A stretch of 64,000 nt of DNA from Curtobacterium sp. MCJR17_020 (GTDB lineage Bacteria > Actinomycetota > Actinomycetes > Actinomycetales > Microbacteriaceae): the NCBI RefSeq assembly GCF_003234365.2, contig NZ_CP126260.1, forward strand, positions 1,302,001 through 1,366,000. The letters run 5' to 3'. This document shows, in pieces, positions 19,967-27,839 of this stretch. The notes under the pieces are model-generated. The model did no database searches. It saw only the letters and a program-made list of their open reading frames with translations, and had not been told where the DNA came from. Each line of letters starts with the position of its first letter. Within the stretch, counting starts at the first letter, position 1. Position numbers and translations under genes: made by a program.

Positions 19967-20663
19967 CGTGCACGACACGTCCAGCGCCGAACCCGGCGGC
20001 GCCGACGAGATGGCCGACGCCCGCGCGATCGAGCACGAGATCCACGCGCGTGCCGACCACGACCACGACCACGCCCCGCAGGCGCACCCGGCGATCCCGA
20101 TCGACCGCCAGCTCGAGGCGATCCTGATGATCGCGGACGAGCCCCAGTCGCTCGTCGCACTCGGCGCCGCCGTGAACGCCCCCGTCCCCGCCGTCCGGCA
20201 GGCCGTCGAGCGCCTCGTCGCGGACTTCGACGGCGTCGACGGCACCACCCGCCGCGGGTTCGAACTCCGCGAGGTCGGCGGCGGCTGGCGCTTCTACGTC
20301 CGCCAGGACCTGGACGCCGTCGTCGAGCAGTTCGTCGAGGCCGAGCGTCCCTCGCGCCTGTCGCAGGCCGCACTCGAGACCCTCGCGGTCGTCGCCTACA
20401 AGCAACCGATCACGCGATCCCAGATCGCGTCGATCCGCGCCGTCAACGTCGACGGCGTCGTCCGAACGCTGGTCGCGCGCGGTCTCATCGAGGAGTCGTT
20501 CACCGACTCCGAGACCGGCGCCATCAACTACGTCACGTCCGATCTGCTCCTGCAGCAGCTCGGCATCAACTCGCTCGACGAGCTGCCGCTCATCTCGCCC
20601 CTCCTGGACGACGGTGCGGACGGCTTCGGGCAGAACGAAGGGATCCCCGATGGCCGGGTTTGA
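19956..20663 (+). CDS. scpB: Segregation and condensation protein B
   Basis: Winged-helix partner of ScpA in the SMC complex. The 235 residues start with a His/Asp-rich, acidic leader of about 45 residues (several HDHDH-type pairs) and continue with the two wHTH domains: LEAILMIADEPQSLVALGAAV and RLSQAALETLAVVAYKQPITRSQIASIR. ATG 19956 overlaps scpA by 11 bases; its stop lies within the start of the RluB-like gene. Confidence 0.95.
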   Translation: MTDDVHDTSSAEPGGADEMADARAIEHEIHARADHDHDHAPQAHPAIPIDRQLEAILMIADEPQSLVALGAAVNAPVPAVRQAVERLVADFDGVDGTTRRGFELREVGGGWRFYVRQDLDAVVEQFVEAERPSRLSQAALETLAVVAYKQPITRSQIASIRAVNVDGVVRTLVARGLIEESFTDSETGAINYVTSDLLLQQLGINSLDELPLISPLLDDGADGFGQNEGIPDGRV

Positions 20664-22689
20664 CGACCGGGGGCGCGGCGCGCCCCGAGACCGAGACGAC
20701 CGCAACGGACGCTCAGGAGGCCCGGATCGCCCCGGGCGTTCGGCTCCCGGCCGCGGCGGGGCCGGCTCCAGTGCCGGTGGCCGCTCCGGCGGGTACGGTC
20801 GCGACGACCGCGGGGGCGCACGTCCGCCGCGTGACGACGACCGTCGTGGCGGCTACCCGCCGCGCGACGACCGCGGGGGCGACCGTGGTGGCTACCGGGG
20901 CAACTCGGCTCCGCGTGATGACCGTGGTGGCTACCGGGGTCGCGACGACCGCAGCTCGGCGCCGCGTGATGACCGTGGGGGGTACCGGGGTCGTGACGAC
21001 CGCAGCTCGGCGCCGCGTGACGACCGTGGCGGGTACCGGGGCAACTCGGCTCCGCGCGATGACCGTGGTGGCTACCGCGGGCGCGATGACCGCGCCGGCG
21101 GCGACCGGGGTGGATACCGCGGCAACTCGGCTCCGCGCGATGACCGCGGCGGCTACCGCGGGCGCGACGACCGCAGCTCGGCTCCGCGCGATGACCGTGG
21201 TGGCTACCGCGGGAACTCTGCGCCGCGTGACGATCGCGGCGGCTACCGCGGCAACTCGGCTCCGCGTGACGACCGTGGGGGGTACCGGGGTCGCGATGAC
21301 CGCAGCTCGGCCCCGCGTGATGACCGTGGCGGGTACCGCGGGAACTCTGCGCCGCGTGATGACCGTGGCGGGTACCGGGGTCGCGACGACCGCAGCTCCG
21401 CGCCTCGCGATGACCGTGGTGGGTACCGCGGCCGCGACGACCGCAGCCCGGCTCCGCGCGATGACCGTGGTGGCTACCGCGGGAACTCGGCCCCGCGTGA
21501 CGACCGTGGTGGGTACCGGGGTCGCGATGACCGCAGCTCTGCTCCGCGTGACGACCGTGGTGGGTACCGGGGTCGCGATGACCGCGGTTCGGCACCCCGC
21601 GACAACCGTGACGACCGCCGCGACGACCGCCGCGGCCCCGACGGCCAGCAGAGCCGCGTGTGGCACAACGGCCGCCGGTACGTCGGCGGCACCACGAGCG
21701 TCCGCAACAGCGACCGCCCCGGCAAGAGCAGCAACGCCGCCAACGGCCGCACCACGCCGAAGCCGAGCGGTGAGCGCGACAGCCACGGCGCCCCGGTGGA
21801 GGGCACGCCCGAACGCCCGATCATCGAGGACTGGGACGCGGCGGACGGGACGACGTCTGCCGGGGCCGAGCCGGGCCTCCAGGCAGAGGGGGAGCGCCTG
21901 CAGAAGGTGATCGCCGCTGCGGGCGTGGCATCTCGCCGCGTCGCGGAGAACCTGATCGTCGAGGGCCGCGTGACGGTCAACGGCCAGGTGGTGGACGCCC
22001 TCGGGCGTCGTGTCGACCCCGCGACGGACGCGATCTCGGTCGACGGTGTGCCGGTGCAGATCGACTCCTCGCGGCGGTACATCGTGCTGAACAAGCCGAC
22101 CGGTGTCGTCTCGAGCCTGCAGGACGAGCGCGGTCGCCGCGACCTGACCGAGTTCGTGGACCGCTACGAAGAGCGCCTGTTCAACGTCGGCCGCCTGGAC
22201 ACCGAAACCTCGGGGCTGCTCGTGCTGACGAACGACGGCGACCTGGCGCACGTGCTGGCGCACCCGTCGTTCGGCGTGCAGAAGACCTACATCGCGAAGG
22301 TGCACGGCAACGTGAACCCCGCCGTGGTGCAGCGTCTGACCGAGGGCGTCGAGCTCGAGGACGGTCCGATCAAGGCCGACAAGGTGCGGTTGCTCGAGTC
22401 CTCGCGGGGTGAATCGCTCGTCGAGATCACGCTGCACTCCGGCCGCAACCGGATCGTCCGTCGCATGCTCGAGGCCGTCGACCACCCGGTCCTCGAACTC
22501 GTCCGGCGCTCGTTCGGGCCGCTGCACCTCGGCAGCCTGCCGCCGGGCAAGATGCGTGAGCTGGGCACGGTCGAGGTCGGGAAGCTGCTCGGCACCGTCC
22601 GTGACGCGAAGCCCTCCGCTCGTGACGACCGCGACGTCGCCCTCGACCAAGGCGAGGACGACGAATGGGACGACGAGACCGCGGACTGA
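20650..22689 (+). CDS. RluB-type rRNA pseudouridine synthase with a long RGG-like N-terminal repeat domain
   Basis: Probable 23S rRNA pseudouridine synthase. The first ~410 of 679 residues are disordered. Residues ~78-317 hold 16 copies of DRGGYRG in two alternating unit types, a 13-residue and a 17-residue form built on RDDRGGYRG plus NSAP or RDDRSSAP. The S4 RNA-binding domain follows (GERLQKVIAAAGVASRRVAE, about 414), then the synthase with the catalytic Asp in NVGRLDTETSGLLVLTND and the RluB/RluE-type end. A 30-residue acidic tail closes it. ATG 20650 overlaps the scpB stop. Ordinary RluB proteins are about 250-300 residues. Confidence 0.92.
   Translation: MAGFDDRGRGAPRDRDDRNGRSGGPDRPGRSAPGRGGAGSSAGGRSGGYGRDDRGGARPPRDDDRRGGYPPRDDRGGDRGGYRGNSAPRDDRGGYRGRDDRSSAPRDDRGGYRGRDDRSSAPRDDRGGYRGNSAPRDDRGGYRGRDDRAGGDRGGYRGNSAPRDDRGGYRGRDDRSSAPRDDRGGYRGNSAPRDDRGGYRGNSAPRDDRGGYRGRDDRSSAPRDDRGGYRGNSAPRDDRGGYRGRDDRSSAPRDDRGGYRGRDDRSPAPRDDRGGYRGNSAPRDDRGGYRGRDDRSSAPRDDRGGYRGRDDRGSAPRDNRDDRRDDRRGPDGQQSRVWHNGRRYVGGTTSVRNSDRPGKSSNAANGRTTPKPSGERDSHGAPVEGTPERPIIEDWDAADGTTSAGAEPGLQAEGERLQKVIAAAGVASRRVAENLIVEGRVTVNGQVVDALGRRVDPATDAISVDGVPVQIDSSRRYIVLNKPTGVVSSLQDERGRRDLTEFVDRYEERLFNVGRLDTETSGLLVLTNDGDLAHVLAHPSFGVQKTYIAKVHGNVNPAVVQRLTEGVELEDGPIKADKVRLLESSRGESLVEITLHSGRNRIVRRMLEAVDHPVLELVRRSFGPLHLGSLPPGKMRELGTVEVGKLLGTVRDAKPSARDDRDVALDQGEDDEWDDETAD
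20881..21600 (+). repeat. Tandem coding repeats in the RluB-like gene
   Basis: About 720 bases encode 16 imperfect units, 39 or 51 bases long, each with DRGGYRG. The units differ by silent changes (ggg/ggc/ggt, gac/gat), so selection appears to hold the protein pattern. Such a tract can gain or lose units by slippage or recombination. Confidence 0.9.
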
Positions 22690-22730
22690 CCGCCGCAGGC
22701 CCTCGGGCCCTGACCGACACACGGGCCGTG

Positions 22731-22768
22731 ACCGACACCCGGGCGTCGACCGACGCCCGGGTGTCGGT
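22731..22768. terminator. Terminator between the RluB-like gene and tyrA
   Basis: ACCGACACCCGGGCGTCG and its exact complement form an 18-bp perfect inverted repeat separated by only AC. It lies 41 bases after the stop and directly abuts the tyrA -10 region. Confidence 0.75.
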
Positions 22769-22771
22769 CGG

Positions 22772-22777
22772 TAGGCT
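22772..22777 (+). promoter_or_regulatory. -10 box of tyrA (leaderless)
   Basis: TAGGCT lies 6 bases before the GTG at 22784. Confidence 0.6.
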
Positions 22778-22783
22778 TGCCCG

Positions 22784-23896
22784 GTGACCGACCTGACCCC
22801 ACCCGACATCGACCGCCGCGTGCGCGGCCCGGTGCGGGTCGTCGGCACCGGGCTGCTCGGCACCTCGATCGGTCTGGCGCTGCGCGAGAAGGGGGTCGAC
22901 GTCGTCCTCGACGACGTCTCACCCGGTGCGCTGGCGCTCGCCGTCGACTACGGGGCCGGCCGCCGGCCCGATCCCGGCGACCAGCCGGAACTCGTGGTGG
23001 TGGCGGTCCCGCCGGACGTCGTGGCGACGGTCGTCGCCCGCGAACTGTCGGCGTACCCGGACGCCATCGTGACCGACGTCGCGAGCGTCAAGGCCGGACC
23101 GTTGGCCGAGCTCGTGGCCGCCGGTGCTGACGTCAGCCGCTACGTCGGGTCGCACCCGATGGCCGGACGTGAACGCAGCGGACCAAGTGCCGCCCGCGCC
23201 GACCTGTTCGTCGGCAGCCCGTGGGTGATCGCCGGGCACGACGCCATCAGCTACCAGCGCGCCGCGGTGGTCGAGGACCTGGCGCTCGACGTCGGCGCGA
23301 CCGTCGTGCCGATGGACCCGGCGTCGCACGACCTGGCCGTGGCCTACGTCTCGCACGTGCCGCAGCTCGTGTCGACGTTGATGGCCTCGCGGCTGCGTGA
23401 CGCCCCGGACGGCTCCCTCGGGCTGGCGGGCGGTGGCGTCCGCGACGTCACCCGTGTCGCCGCGAGCGACCCCGGCCTGTGGGTGCAGATCATCGGCGCG
23501 AACGCGGCCAACGTCCGGCGGGTCCTGGCCGACCTGCGCGACGAGCTGAGCGGAGTGATCGGGGCGCTCGACGACCCCGCCGCCGCCGGGGCACCGAGGA
23601 CCCTGGCCGAGACGATCGCCGCCGGCAACCGTGGGGTCGAACGGCTGCCCGGCAAGCACGGCACCACCAAGCGCTTCGCCCAGGTGGTCGTCCTCGTCGA
23701 CGACACCCCCGGGCAGATCGCCGCGCTCCTGACGTTCATCGGGGAGATCGGCATCAACCTCGAGGACATGCGCCTCGAGCACTCACCGGGCGCGCAGATC
23801 GGCATCGTCGAGGTGTCGGTCCTGCCCGAGCAGGAACAGCGACTCGTCGAGGAACTCGAGGGTCGCGGATGGAGGATCGCAGCAGCATGGGCCTGA
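22784..23896 (+). CDS. tyrA: Prephenate dehydrogenase
   Basis: NAD(P)-dependent dehydrogenase converting prephenate to 4-hydroxyphenylpyruvate in tyrosine synthesis. The 370 residues have a Rossmann motif [15 protein letters not shown] near residue 15, DVASVKAG, the prephenate-binding [12 protein letters not shown] near 125, [22 protein letters not shown], and a C-terminal ACT-like domain ([28 protein letters not shown]), a usual site of tyrosine feedback. GTG 22784 follows a leaderless -10 box. cmk starts inside its last codons. Confidence 0.94.
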   Translation: MTDLTPPDIDRRVRGPVRVVGTGLLGTSIGLALREKGVDVVLDDVSPGALALAVDYGAGRRPDPGDQPELVVVAVPPDVVATVVARELSAYPDAIVTDVASVKAGPLAELVAAGADVSRYVGSHPMAGRERSGPSAARADLFVGSPWVIAGHDAISYQRAAVVEDLALDVGATVVPMDPASHDLAVAYVSHVPQLVSTLMASRLRDAPDGSLGLAGGGVRDVTRVAASDPGLWVQIIGANAANVRRVLADLRDELSGVIGALDDPAAAGAPRTLAETIAAGNRGVERLPGKHGTTKRFAQVVVLVDDTPGQIAALLTFIGEIGINLEDMRLEHSPGAQIGIVEVSVLPEQEQRLVEELEGRGWRIAAAWA

Positions 23897-24783
23897 ACGA
23901 CACGAACGCAGCGACGAACGACTCCGGTGTGACCGGCGGACCCGACGGGCCCGACACCGGTCTGCCGACGCCGGGCCAGGGTGGTGCCGGCGGCCCGCTC
24001 AGCGGCAGCGGCGACGGCGGCGCACTCGGCGGACCGGCCGGTGGCCTCGGCGAACCCGGCGGCGAGCCCGGTTCGACCAGCGCTCCGGTGCCGGCCGGTC
24101 TCACCGACGGTGCCTACGTCGCGAAGATCGTCATCGCGGTCGACGGCCCCGCGGGCAGCGGCAAGTCGAGCGTCTCCCGCGCGGCCGCCCGTGCCCTCGG
24201 CTACGGCTACCAGGACACCGGCGCCGCCTACCGCGCCCTCGCCTGGCACGCCCTGCAGCAGCGGGTCGACCTCGACGACGCGGCGGCGATCCTGGCGAGC
24301 TGGGACACCTTCGACTACGCCATCGGCACCGACCCCGACGACTACTACGTGCGCGTGGGGGAGACCGACGTCACCGACGCGATCCGCACCCCGGACGTGA
24401 CGGGCGCGGTGGCCCACATCGCGAAGCTCCCCGACGTCCGACACCGCCTCGTGCAGCTGTTCCGGAACGTCATGCGGAAGACCGACGCACCGGGCATCAT
24501 CACCGAGGGTCGGGACATCACCACGGTGGTCGCACCCGACGCCGAGGTCCGGATCCTGCTGACGGCCGACGAGTCCGTTAGAATGGCCCGGCGCTCGGCG
24601 GAGGTCACGACCCAGTCGGCCGCAGAGACCTCCGCCGCACTCGCTCGTCGAGACGCGGCGGACGCGAAGGTCGTCGACTTCATGAACGCCGCAGACGGCG
24701 TCACGACGCTCGACTCCACCGACCTCGACTTCGACCAGACCGTGCAGGCGGTCGTCGACCTGGCCCGCGCGGCCACGCACTGA
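23887..24783 (+). CDS. cmk: Cytidylate kinase with Gly-rich N-terminal extension
   Basis: Phosphorylates CMP/dCMP. The kinase of about 225 residues begins at [17 protein letters not shown] (P-loop near residue 87), with [14 protein letters not shown] and [25 protein letters not shown]. In front is a roughly 75-residue Gly/Pro/Ser-rich low-complexity leader not present in typical 220-230-residue Cmk. ATG 23887 overlaps the tyrA stop. An internal start nearer the P-loop cannot be excluded, but no clear ribosome site is seen there. der follows after 108 bases. Confidence 0.92.
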   Translation: MGLNDTNAATNDSGVTGGPDGPDTGLPTPGQGGAGGPLSGSGDGGALGGPAGGLGEPGGEPGSTSAPVPAGLTDGAYVAKIVIAVDGPAGSGKSSVSRAAARALGYGYQDTGAAYRALAWHALQQRVDLDDAAAILASWDTFDYAIGTDPDDYYVRVGETDVTDAIRTPDVTGAVAHIAKLPDVRHRLVQLFRNVMRKTDAPGIITEGRDITTVVAPDAEVRILLTADESVRMARRSAEVTTQSAAETSAALARRDAADAKVVDFMNAADGVTTLDSTDLDFDQTVQAVVDLARAATH

Positions 24784-24891
24784 CGCACGACCGGACGGCC
24801 TCGGCCGCCTGGTCACACCACGGCCGGATCTCCGGCCCGGCCGGGAACGGCCACCGACACCGCGGCTCCGGCCGCTCGCGAGGAACCCACC

Positions 24892-26412
24892 ATGGCTCAG
24901 TTGGACAACCCGGACAACGACGACTTCCCCCAGTACGACGACGCCCTCGGCGAGCGGCTCGCCGGACTCGACGAGGCCGAGGCCGAGCAGCGCGCGACCG
25001 CGCTCCGCGCCGGACTCGAGGAGTACGACCTCGAGGACGAGGACCTCGCCCTGCTCGAGGCCGGTCAGGTCGGCGAGGACGGCGTCCACTACCTGCCCGC
25101 CTACCCGGTGCTCGCGATCGTCGGCCGCCCGAACGTCGGCAAGTCCGCGCTCGTCAACCGCATCCTCGGTCGTCGCGAGGCCGTCGTGCAGGACGTCCCC
25201 GGCGTCACGCGCGACCGCGTCAGCTACAAGGCCGACTGGAACGACAAGCGCTTCACGCTCGTCGACACCGGCGGCTGGGAGCCCGGCGCCGAGGGCATCA
25301 ACGCCTCGGTCGCCGCGCAGGCCGAGGTCGCGATCGACCTCGCCGACGCCGTGCTGTTCGTCGTCGACGTCACAGTCGGCATCACCGCCACCGACGAGCA
25401 CGTCGTCAAGATGCTCCGCGGCACCGACCGCCCCGTCATCGTCGTCGCGAACAAGGCCGACGACGAGCGCCGCGAACTCGACGCCTACGAGCTCTGGAAC
25501 CTGGGGCTCGGCGAGCCGCACCCCGTGTCGGCCCTGCACGGCCGTGGCGTCGCGGACCTGCTCGACCTGATCATCAAGACGCTGCCCGACACCTCGGCCG
25601 TCGCCAAGCAGGAGGTCGGTGGCCCCCGCCGCGTCGCGATCCTCGGCCGCCCGAACGTCGGCAAGAGCTCGCTGCTCAACAAGGCCGCCGGTGAAGAGCG
25701 CGTCGTCGTGAACGACATCGCCGGCACCACCCGCGACCCGGTGGACGAGCAGATCGAGCTCGGCGGCAAGGTGTGGCGGTTCGTCGACACCGCCGGCATC
25801 CGGAAGCGCGTCCACATGCAGCAGGGCGCCGACTTCTACGCCTCGCTCCGCACCACCGCCGCGCTCGAGAAGGCCGAGGTCGCCGTCGTCGTCCTCGACG
25901 TCACCGAGCCCGTCTCCGTGCAGGACCTGCGGATCATCGACCTGGTGCTCGAGTCGGGCCGTGCGCTCGTCCTCGCCTACAACAAGTGGGACCTGCTCGA
26001 CGACGAACGCCGCCGCTACCTCGAGCGCGAGATCGAGCAGGACCTGGCGCACGTCGCCTGGGCCCCGCGCGTGAACATCTCCGCCCGCACCGGCCGCCAC
26101 CTCGAGAAGCTCGTGCCGGCGCTCGAGACCGCCCTCGCGTCGTGGGACACCCGCATCCCGACGGGCAAGGTCAACGCCTTCATCGCCGAGCTCGTCCAGG
26201 AACACCCCCACCCCGTGCGCGGCGGCAAGCAGCCCCGCATCCTGTTCGGGACCCAGGCGTCGAGCCAGCCGCCGACGTTCGTGCTCTTCACGTCGGCGTT
26301 CCTCGACCCGCAGTACCGACGGTTCATCACCCGTCGACTCCGCGAGGTCTGGGGCTTCTCCGGCACCCCGATCAACGTCAACATGCGCGTGCGCGAGCGC
26401 CGGAAGCGCTGA
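24892..26412 (+). CDS. der: Ribosome-assembly GTPase Der (EngA)
   Basis: Tandem GTPase needed for 50S assembly. The 506 residues have an acidic 80-residue leader, G domain 1 ([16 protein letters not shown] near 80; [12 protein letters not shown]), G domain 2 ([16 protein letters not shown] near 252; [17 protein letters not shown]) and the C-terminal KH-like domain ending MRVRERRKR. The intergenic region before it contains GC-rich hairpins (around GGCCGGATCTCCGGCC). AGGA lies 9 bases before the ATG. Confidence 0.96.
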   Translation: MAQLDNPDNDDFPQYDDALGERLAGLDEAEAEQRATALRAGLEEYDLEDEDLALLEAGQVGEDGVHYLPAYPVLAIVGRPNVGKSALVNRILGRREAVVQDVPGVTRDRVSYKADWNDKRFTLVDTGGWEPGAEGINASVAAQAEVAIDLADAVLFVVDVTVGITATDEHVVKMLRGTDRPVIVVANKADDERRELDAYELWNLGLGEPHPVSALHGRGVADLLDLIIKTLPDTSAVAKQEVGGPRRVAILGRPNVGKSSLLNKAAGEERVVVNDIAGTTRDPVDEQIELGGKVWRFVDTAGIRKRVHMQQGADFYASLRTTAALEKAEVAVVVLDVTEPVSVQDLRIIDLVLESGRALVLAYNKWDLLDDERRRYLEREIEQDLAHVAWAPRVNISARTGRHLEKLVPALETALASWDTRIPTGKVNAFIAELVQEHPHPVRGGKQPRILFGTQASSQPPTFVLFTSAFLDPQYRRFITRRLREVWGFSGTPINVNMRVRERRKR

Positions 26413-26427
26413 GTCGCAGCTCCATCA

Positions 26428-26465
26428 CGCACAACGCGTCCCGTCTGCACGGGGCGCGTTGTGCG
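26428..26465. terminator. Terminator after der
   Basis: CGCACAACGCG-T-CCCGT / ACGGG-G-CGCGTTGTGCG makes a 17-bp stem with one G-U pair and loop CTGC, starting 15 bases after the der stop. Confidence 0.85.
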
Positions 26466-26540
26466 TTCGTCGCACTGTCCGGCGCGTTCGGCCGGGAGGC
26501 CCGGAGCGCGTCCGCAGCGTCGGCGCGGCATCATGGGAGC

Positions 26541-27176
26541 GTGCGCATCGGGCGGTGGGGAACGGATCGACGTCGGCTCACCCTGGTGGGTGCCCTCGTC
26601 GCCGTGGTCGTCGTCGGCTCGGTGTCACTCTGGACGGTCTCGCACGCACCAGCCGAGGACGACGCAGTCACCCGCTCCGATCGAGCCGTCCCCGAACCCG
26701 CGCAGTCGCCCGCGGAGGGGCTGCGACCGTCCAACGGCCTCGGCGAACCCTTGCCCGAGGAGTCCCCGGCCGTGCAACCCGTCGATTCGTCGCCGATCGA
26801 GCCGTGGTGGCGCCGTGTCCCGCCGGTCTCCGGGGACATCGTCGGCATCGACGGCGCCGCTGCCTCGGGCCACGTCCACATCGCGGGGAACACGGGTGAC
26901 TCCACCCTCGCGGTCGAGATCGCGCACCTGAAGACGGGAACGACGGGTCCGGTCGACGTCGTGTTGTCCGGTGGGACGGTCACCGGAGGCAAGGACCCGG
27001 AGTGGACGCCGGCGGGGGAGTCCTTCGACGTGTTCCAGGCCGCGGGTCTCGAAGAGGGGCTGACCGTCGTGCTCGGCGAGCCGTGGACGCTGCCCGACGA
27101 GGTCCGCTCTCTCGTCCTGCTCGATGCGGCGACCGGCACCGTGCTGGGCGGCGCGGCGCTCGTGCCGAGCGACTGA
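26541..27176 (+). CDS. Hypothetical membrane-anchored exported protein
   Basis: I do not recognise the family. The 211 residues start with a basic MRIGRWGTDRRR-type tip (GTG start), one hydrophobic helix (about 13-32, LTLVGALVAVVVVGSVSLW), a Pro/Glu-rich stretch, and an extracellular beta-rich domain (VSGDIVGIDGAAASGHVHIAG, VVLSGGTVTGG). CATCAT (26529-26534) ends 6 bases before GTG 26541, resembling the leaderless pattern. The frame is open upstream through der and its terminator, which argues for the internal GTG. Confidence 0.7.
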   Translation: MRIGRWGTDRRRLTLVGALVAVVVVGSVSLWTVSHAPAEDDAVTRSDRAVPEPAQSPAEGLRPSNGLGEPLPEESPAVQPVDSSPIEPWWRRVPPVSGDIVGIDGAAASGHVHIAGNTGDSTLAVEIAHLKTGTTGPVDVVLSGGTVTGGKDPEWTPAGESFDVFQAAGLEEGLTVVLGEPWTLPDEVRSLVLLDAATGTVLGGAALVPSD

Positions 27177-27305
27177 GCGTTCGGGGTCAGCGTTCCTGCG
27201 CCGACCCGGAACGACGTCGTCGACGTCGTGCGACCTCGAGGACGTCGTTCGGGGTCGGCGACGGCGCGGTACTCCGACGGTCGCTCGATGCGGCACGATG
27301 TACTG

Positions 27306-27827
27306 GTGACGCAGCGCAACGACGGACTCGGTGGCCTCGCCGACCGTCTGTGGTGCCGGCTGCGGCTCGACCGGTTGGCCGGAGGCCGTCAGGGCGGGTA
27401 CGTCATCCGCCAGGACATGCTCGAGCACCCCGACACCGTGCGCTCCTTCCGGTGGATCCGGTGGCTGCTCGTCGCGGAGACGATCGTCGGACTCGCCGCC
27501 ATCGTCGTGGCCGTGCTGCTGACGCGCGCGGGGGAGACCGTGCCGTGGGCGGTGTGGTTCCGGGCGACGGTCGTGCTGCTCATCACCCTGACGCTCTACG
27601 TGTTCGCGTGGCGGGCGCAGCTCGGGTACTACTGGGCGTACCAGCGGGTGCGGTTGTTCAGCCGGATCTTCCCGATCGTGACGCTCATCGTGGCGGCGAT
27701 CCCCGGGCTGTACCCGTTCTGGATGGTGATCGAGCAGATCGTGTTCTCACTGCTCATGATCGGCATCGGCGACGTGCTCACCACCGACCACATGCGCGCC
27801 ACGTTCCCCAAGCCCGCCCACCGCTAG
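27306..27827 (+). CDS. Hypothetical membrane protein
   Basis: A 173-residue protein of unknown function. A polar N-terminus of about 55 residues (GGLADRLWCRLRLDRLAGG, QDMLEHPDTVRSFRW) leads into three or four hydrophobic segments (WLLVAETIVGLAAIVVAVLL; VVLLITLTLYVFAW; IVTLIVAAIPGLYPFW; FSLLMIGIG). GTG 27306 follows CACGAT by 6 bases; ATG 27288 in the same frame is an alternative. It converges on recQ with only 12 bases between the stops. Confidence 0.7.
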   Translation: MTQRNDGLGGLADRLWCRLRLDRLAGGRQGGYVIRQDMLEHPDTVRSFRWIRWLLVAETIVGLAAIVVAVLLTRAGETVPWAVWFRATVVLLITLTLYVFAWRAQLGYYWAYQRVRLFSRIFPIVTLIVAAIPGLYPFWMVIEQIVFSLLMIGIGDVLTTDHMRATFPKPAHR

Positions 27828-27839
27828 CGCCCGCGGCGG

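Noticed and set aside
20881..21600. Regular repeats suggestive of a CRISPR array
   Set aside because: They are in-frame coding repeats of variable 39/51-base units without unique spacers.
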